DNA of 36,896 nt from Gemmatimonadota bacterium (GTDB lineage Bacteria; Gemmatimonadota; Gemmatimonadetes; Longimicrobiales; Gaopeijiaceae), in NCBI GenBank assembly GCA_003248075.1, contig QJYK01000126.1, positions 1 through 36,896 of the forward strand, written 5' to 3'. The notes under the pieces were generated by a model. The model worked only from the letters and a program-made list of their open reading frames with translations. It did no database searches and had not been told where the DNA came from. Shown here piece after piece: positions 34,170 through 36,896 of the stretch; within the stretch, counting starts at the first letter, position 1; every line of letters starts with the position of its first letter. Both the position numbers and the translations under genes were made by a program.

Positions 34170-35162
34170 GTGACACGATCTCGGAGCACCTGGATGCCTT
34201 GGCTCGGCGTCGGCCTGGCGTCCCTGCTCGGGCTCTCCTGCAAGGGCCAGAGCCCGGATGCGGCCGTTCCGGCCATCGACATACCCGAGGGTAGGGTCAA
34301 GCTCGCGTTCATCGGGGATCAGGGGCTGGACTCGCGCCTCTGGGGGAATGGCCCCCGCGCGGTGCTCAAGCTCATCCAGGACGAGGGTGCCCAAGCCGTC
34401 CTCCATCAGGGGGACTTCGACTACGACGACGACCCCGCCGCCTGGGTCCGGCAGATCGATGACGTTCTCGGCCCCGACTTCCCCTACTTCGTCAGCGTCG
34501 GCAACCACGACGTCGAACGGTGGGACGGCCCAGGAGGGTACAGGGAGCGGATGGAGCAGCGCGCCACGCGTTTGGGCTTCACCTGGACGGGAGAGCTGGG
34601 TGAGAGCGCCGAGCTCCATTTCCGGGGGATCCACCTGCTGTTCGGGGCGCCGGGCACGCTCGACCGTCCGGACGGGTTCTACACCGATTTCTTCACCCGC
34701 GGGCTGGCGGCCGACACCAGCACCTGGCGGGTCTGTTCCTGGCACAAGAACCAGGAGCTGATGCAGGTCGGGGGCAAGACCGACGAGACAGGGTGGGGCG
34801 TGTACGAAGCGTGCCGGGCCGGTGGGGCCATCATCGCCACGGGTCACGAGCACAGCTACAGCCGGACACACCTGCTATCGAGCATGGAGCATCAGACCGT
34901 GGCGTCGCTGTCGGACACCTTGCGGATCACGAAAGGCGAGACCTTCGCCTTCGTGTCGGGCCTGGGCGGGCGGGGTATCCGCGACCAGAAGCTCGCGGGC
35001 GACTGGTGGGCCTCCATCCACACGACCACCCAGGAGGCGGCGCTGGGTGCCCTGTTCGGCGTGTTCGACATCGGGGGGCGCGGGGACCTGGCCTTCTTCT
35101 ACTTCAAGGACGTCGACGGCAACATCGTCGATGCGTTCTGGGTGGTCAGCGCCGTGAACTGA
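34170..35162 (+). CDS. Purple-acid-phosphatase-like metallophosphoesterase lipoprotein
   Basis: 330 residues from GTG at 34170, with GGAG five bases upstream; an ATG at 34194 is an alternative, and the longer frame from 34047 is not supported. A lipoprotein signal ends in LGLSC (Cys24). Metal-binding blocks in order: FIGDQGL (Asp50), QGDFDY (Asp82, Tyr85), SVGNHD (Asn112, His113), CSWHKN (His192) and GHEHSYSR (His226, His228). The GDxxY tyrosine and the GHxHxY ending are those of purple acid phosphatases with a binuclear metal centre. It should release phosphate from esters outside the cytoplasm. Substrate unknown; metal site well supported. Confidence 0.88.
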   Translation: MTRSRSTWMPWLGVGLASLLGLSCKGQSPDAAVPAIDIPEGRVKLAFIGDQGLDSRLWGNGPRAVLKLIQDEGAQAVLHQGDFDYDDDPAAWVRQIDDVLGPDFPYFVSVGNHDVERWDGPGGYRERMEQRATRLGFTWTGELGESAELHFRGIHLLFGAPGTLDRPDGFYTDFFTRGLAADTSTWRVCSWHKNQELMQVGGKTDETGWGVYEACRAGGAIIATGHEHSYSRTHLLSSMEHQTVASLSDTLRITKGETFAFVSGLGGRGIRDQKLAGDWWASIHTTTQEAALGALFGVFDIGGRGDLAFFYFKDVDGNIVDAFWVVSAVN

Positions 35163-35169
35163 GGCGAGA

Positions 35170-35190
35170 CGCTGCCCTGGTCGAGCAGCG
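35170..35190 (+). terminator. Hairpin after the phosphoesterase-like gene
   Basis: Perfect 6-bp stem CGCTGC/GCAGCG with 9-nt loop, 7 bp past the stop at 35162. No T-run follows. Confidence 0.35.
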
Positions 35191-35200
35191 CTCCGGCACT

Positions 35201-35389
35201 TCAGTGGCGAGCCGTCACAACTTCGATCTCGCTCTTCAGCATCGAGACGATTCGAGCCGAAGCCTCGTCGATCGGAGGGTAGATGTCCCACACGATCTCG
35301 CCACAGTGATCCAGTGGCACGACCAATGCGCTGGCGAAATCTCGCGAACGGAGCAGGCCCTCGATTCGCGACTCGCGCAGACCCGACAT
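35201..35389 (-). CDS. Possible small protein, unknown
   Basis: 62 residues from the ATG at 35389 (71 from 35416). Composition is balanced (LRSRDFASALVVPLDHCGEIVWDIYPP), unlike the Arg/Pro-rich shadow frames around it, and it overlaps no other gene. No ribosome site, signal or known motif is visible. It could be the remnant of a longer gene. Low certainty that it is expressed. Confidence 0.35.
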   Translation of the reverse strand: MSGLRESRIEGLLRSRDFASALVVPLDHCGEIVWDIYPPIDEASARIVSMLKSEIEVVTARH

Positions 35390-35515
35390 AGGTGGCGATC
35401 CGGCCGCGCCTCGCATACGTCGAGTTCAGGGACGTGCTACGCAGCGAGACGTATAGCATCAGCGAACCCCCGCGGGGAGATTGGATCCGTCAACATCAGC
35501 GGATGGAGGGCAGCC

Positions 35516-36055
35516 ATGTATCGCCAGGTCATGGGTCCAATTGCTGCGAGCGCTCTTTGCGTTGTGCCGATTCAGGTAGCCGGCCAGGACGTCGCAGGGA
35601 GCCATCGCTGGGCGAGCGTCAAGTCCGTCGCCCTCGCGCCGGTAGCCGTCTGGGAGCTCGAGATCCCTCCCACCCTGGAAAGTGGGTGGGAGGGTCCCGC
35701 CGAGGCGCCGAGCCTAATGCGCGTAGCGGCCTTGGCGACTGCCGGGGCGCTGCTCGGGACAGCCGCCGGAGTGGGCTTCGGAAGCCTCATGGTGGGCGAT
35801 GACAAGGGATTCGCCTGCGGGAACTGTGCGCCGATGTTTCTCCTTGGTCTCGTTGGCAACCTAGCTGGGGTATCCGCGGGCGCTCGCCTCGGAGCAGGGC
35901 GGGGGCCCACCCCAGGTGGGGTAGCCCTTGGACTGGTCGCGGGGTTCGGGGCCGTCATGGTCATGCACGAGGGGTCCCCCGCGGTTTTTGGCGGCCTGGC
36001 CCTATCCGTGCAGGGAGTCCTGACAGCGAGCTCGGCTCTTCGTCGACCTCGGTAG
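35516..36055 (+). CDS. Exported glycine-rich membrane protein, unknown
   Basis: 179 residues from the ATG at 35516, with GGAGG six bases upstream. A signal peptide (MYRQVMGPIAASALCVVPIQVAGQ) is followed by a polar stretch of about 45 residues. Three Gly/Ala-rich hydrophobic segments come next (RVAALATAGALLGTAAGVGFG, FLLGLVGNLAGVSAGARLG, VALGLVAGFGAVMVMHEG), with Cys-Gly-Asn-Cys between the first two. The pattern suggests membrane insertion with small-residue packing, as in many uncharacterised Gemmatimonadota proteins. The gene at 36064 follows after 8 bp, so the two are probably cotranscribed. Confidence 0.6.
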   Translation: MYRQVMGPIAASALCVVPIQVAGQDVAGSHRWASVKSVALAPVAVWELEIPPTLESGWEGPAEAPSLMRVAALATAGALLGTAAGVGFGSLMVGDDKGFACGNCAPMFLLGLVGNLAGVSAGARLGAGRGPTPGGVALGLVAGFGAVMVMHEGSPAVFGGLALSVQGVLTASSALRRPR

Positions 36056-36063
36056 GTGGAAGC

Positions 36064-36249
36064 ATGCCTGGTGCGGAAACTGTGTCGCTTCTTGAACGAC
36101 TCAGCCAATGGCTGCAAGCGCTTCGGGGCTCGGTCGAATTGTCCCGCGCTCTGGCGAAGCGGCTGGATCTTCAGGTAAACGTCGTCACCAACGTCCGCGG
36201 CCTGAGGCGCCGTTTCGAGGAGATCATCTCGCACCCGCATCCGGGCTGA
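36064..36249 (+). CDS. Possible small helical protein, unknown
   Basis: 61 residues from the ATG at 36064, with AGGTGG (36054-36059) overlapping the preceding stop. A helical, amphipathic sequence (LLERLSQWLQALRGSVELSRAL) followed by a basic RGLRRRFEE helix. No family recognised. The ribosome site and tight spacing to the previous gene support it modestly. Confidence 0.45.
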   Translation: MPGAETVSLLERLSQWLQALRGSVELSRALAKRLDLQVNVVTNVRGLRRRFEEIISHPHPG

Positions 36250-36353
36250 CGTGGCGCACGACGAGCGCACACGGATGGCGGATGCGAGTCCGAAACGGCC
36301 TGTCGGTGGCGACGTGTCCAGGCGGCCCAGCCTAGCCGTGAAGCGGCGCCCGA

Positions 36354-36728
36354 TCAGCGGGGGAGGCGCGTGGCTCCCGCCTGGATGAAGTCGACCAGCT
36401 CCTCCACCATCATCGTCAGCTGACCAGCGGCGAAGGACGCGATCCGCCCGCGCCGTTGAAGGGCTCGCAGCTCACGGACGAAGGCCCCGAGCTGGTTTAC
36501 CGCGGCTGTCGTGTTTCCTCGGGATAGCGACCTCGATGCGGCGTTCAGCTTGCGATCCAGGCTGACGTATTCCCCTCGTTTCAAGTTTTGCGCCCCCAAG
36601 TGCCGGGCGATGTCGTCCGGCGAGGTGACGGGGCATGATGGGACGGGTCGTGCACCGCTCAGCATGAATCCGAAGAGGTTATCCACGAAAGGTTGGGGTA
36701 CCCTCTCAATCCCGTTGACGCAACGCAC
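36354..36728 (-). CDS. FIMAH-like helical domain protein, possibly a truncated gene
   Basis: 124 residues from GTG at 36728; an ATG at 36665 would give 103. The C-terminal ~70 residues (SLDRKLNAASRSLSRGNTTAAVNQLGAFVRELRALQRRGRI then a last helix) match the FIMAH pattern of S-L-x-x-K-L-x-x-A, R-G-N-x-x-A-x-N-Q-L-x-x-F and a final helix. FIMAH domains normally sit at the C-terminus of large exported enzymes. Here only a short stretch precedes it and no signal peptide is seen, so this may be the detached end of a larger gene or a small stand-alone adaptor. It is the last coding feature I can support in the window. Confidence 0.5.
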   Translation of the reverse strand: MRCVNGIERVPQPFVDNLFGFMLSGARPVPSCPVTSPDDIARHLGAQNLKRGEYVSLDRKLNAASRSLSRGNTTAAVNQLGAFVRELRALQRRGRIASFAAGQLTMMVEELVDFIQAGATRLPR

Positions 36729-36831
36729 GGAGCGAACCTGATCGCACTAGCGACGGCACGGCTGCCCTAGCGCGTAGTTCAATCCGGTGATCCGGGCGTG
36801 GCTGCTCCACTGTTTTCGGCCACACCCTGGC

Positions 36832-36875
36832 TGGCCGACGCCCAGATGGCCGGGTTGCCGGGTTGCCGTCGGCCA
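36832..36875. repeat. Inverted repeat with internal tandem octamer at the window end
   Basis: TGGCCGACG (36832-36840) is inverted as CGTCGGCCA (36867-36875). Between them CGGGTTGC occurs twice in tandem (36851-36866). No gene is seen from 36729 to the window end. Confidence 0.4.
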
Positions 36876-36896
36876 TCAGGAGCCGAGGATCATCGA

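Noticed and set aside
1-36896. CRISPR arrays, phage or defence genes
   Set aside because: No regularly spaced repeats and no nuclease, recombinase, integrase or toxin family was recognised.

Overview
The window is about 37 kb of GC-rich bacterial chromosome. Gene content and style (PadR plus orphan ADOP permease, two large secreted Asp-box 'sortilin-like' proteins, an exported M14 peptidase with a GATase-like tail, several lipoproteins, many GTG starts) point to Gemmatimonadota, with Acidobacteriota as the main alternative. This rests on family knowledge only; there is no rRNA or other marker gene in the window. I see no tRNA, rRNA, CRISPR array, intact insertion sequence or prophage gene.

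Layout. 8-1351 (-) is an APC amino-acid permease, divergent from 1499-4657 (+), the first Asp-box propeller protein. Its stop codon runs into a non-coding, inverted-repeat-rich element (4655-4860). 4877-5701 (-) holds a small lipoprotein and a small membrane protein. 14108 down to 5807 (-) is a tight five-gene respiratory operon: a fused four-cluster ferredoxin/NrfD membrane subunit, a cytoplasm-facing molybdopterin oxidoreductase of the SoeA/PsrA/PhsA type, a long TorD-like chaperone, a SulP anion transporter with STAS domain and a beta-CASP RNA-nuclease-like protein. 17151-14225 (-) is PadR plus ADOP permease behind a double-palindrome operator. 18553-17234 (-) is an unknown protein with a GYF_2-like N-terminus.

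24994 down to 18771 (-) is a second redox operon of seven genes: a Tat-exported 2Fe-2S subunit, a xanthine-oxidase-family Mo subunit, an FAD subunit carrying a probable extra 4Fe-4S cluster, a cytochrome b and three small unrecognised proteins. Divergent from it on the + strand are a DUF3187 protein, an endonuclease/exonuclease/phosphatase lipoprotein with an unusually complete Shine-Dalgarno, and the second Asp-box protein (27626-30889). The right end holds a small Trp-rich membrane protein, the M14 peptidase (-), a purple-acid-phosphatase-like lipoprotein (+), and a stretch of small unknown genes (35201-36728), one with a FIMAH-like helical domain.

How the parts may work together (inference). 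The two molybdenum systems belong to different cofactor families and sit on opposite faces of the membrane: one cytoplasm-facing with an NrfD quinone anchor, one Tat-exported with a cytochrome b anchor. Both could feed electrons to quinone, one possibly from sulfite or another sulfur compound (SulP neighbour), the other from an aldehyde or N-heterocycle. The secreted peptidase, phosphatase-like, EEP and Asp-box proteins suggest a scavenging lifestyle.
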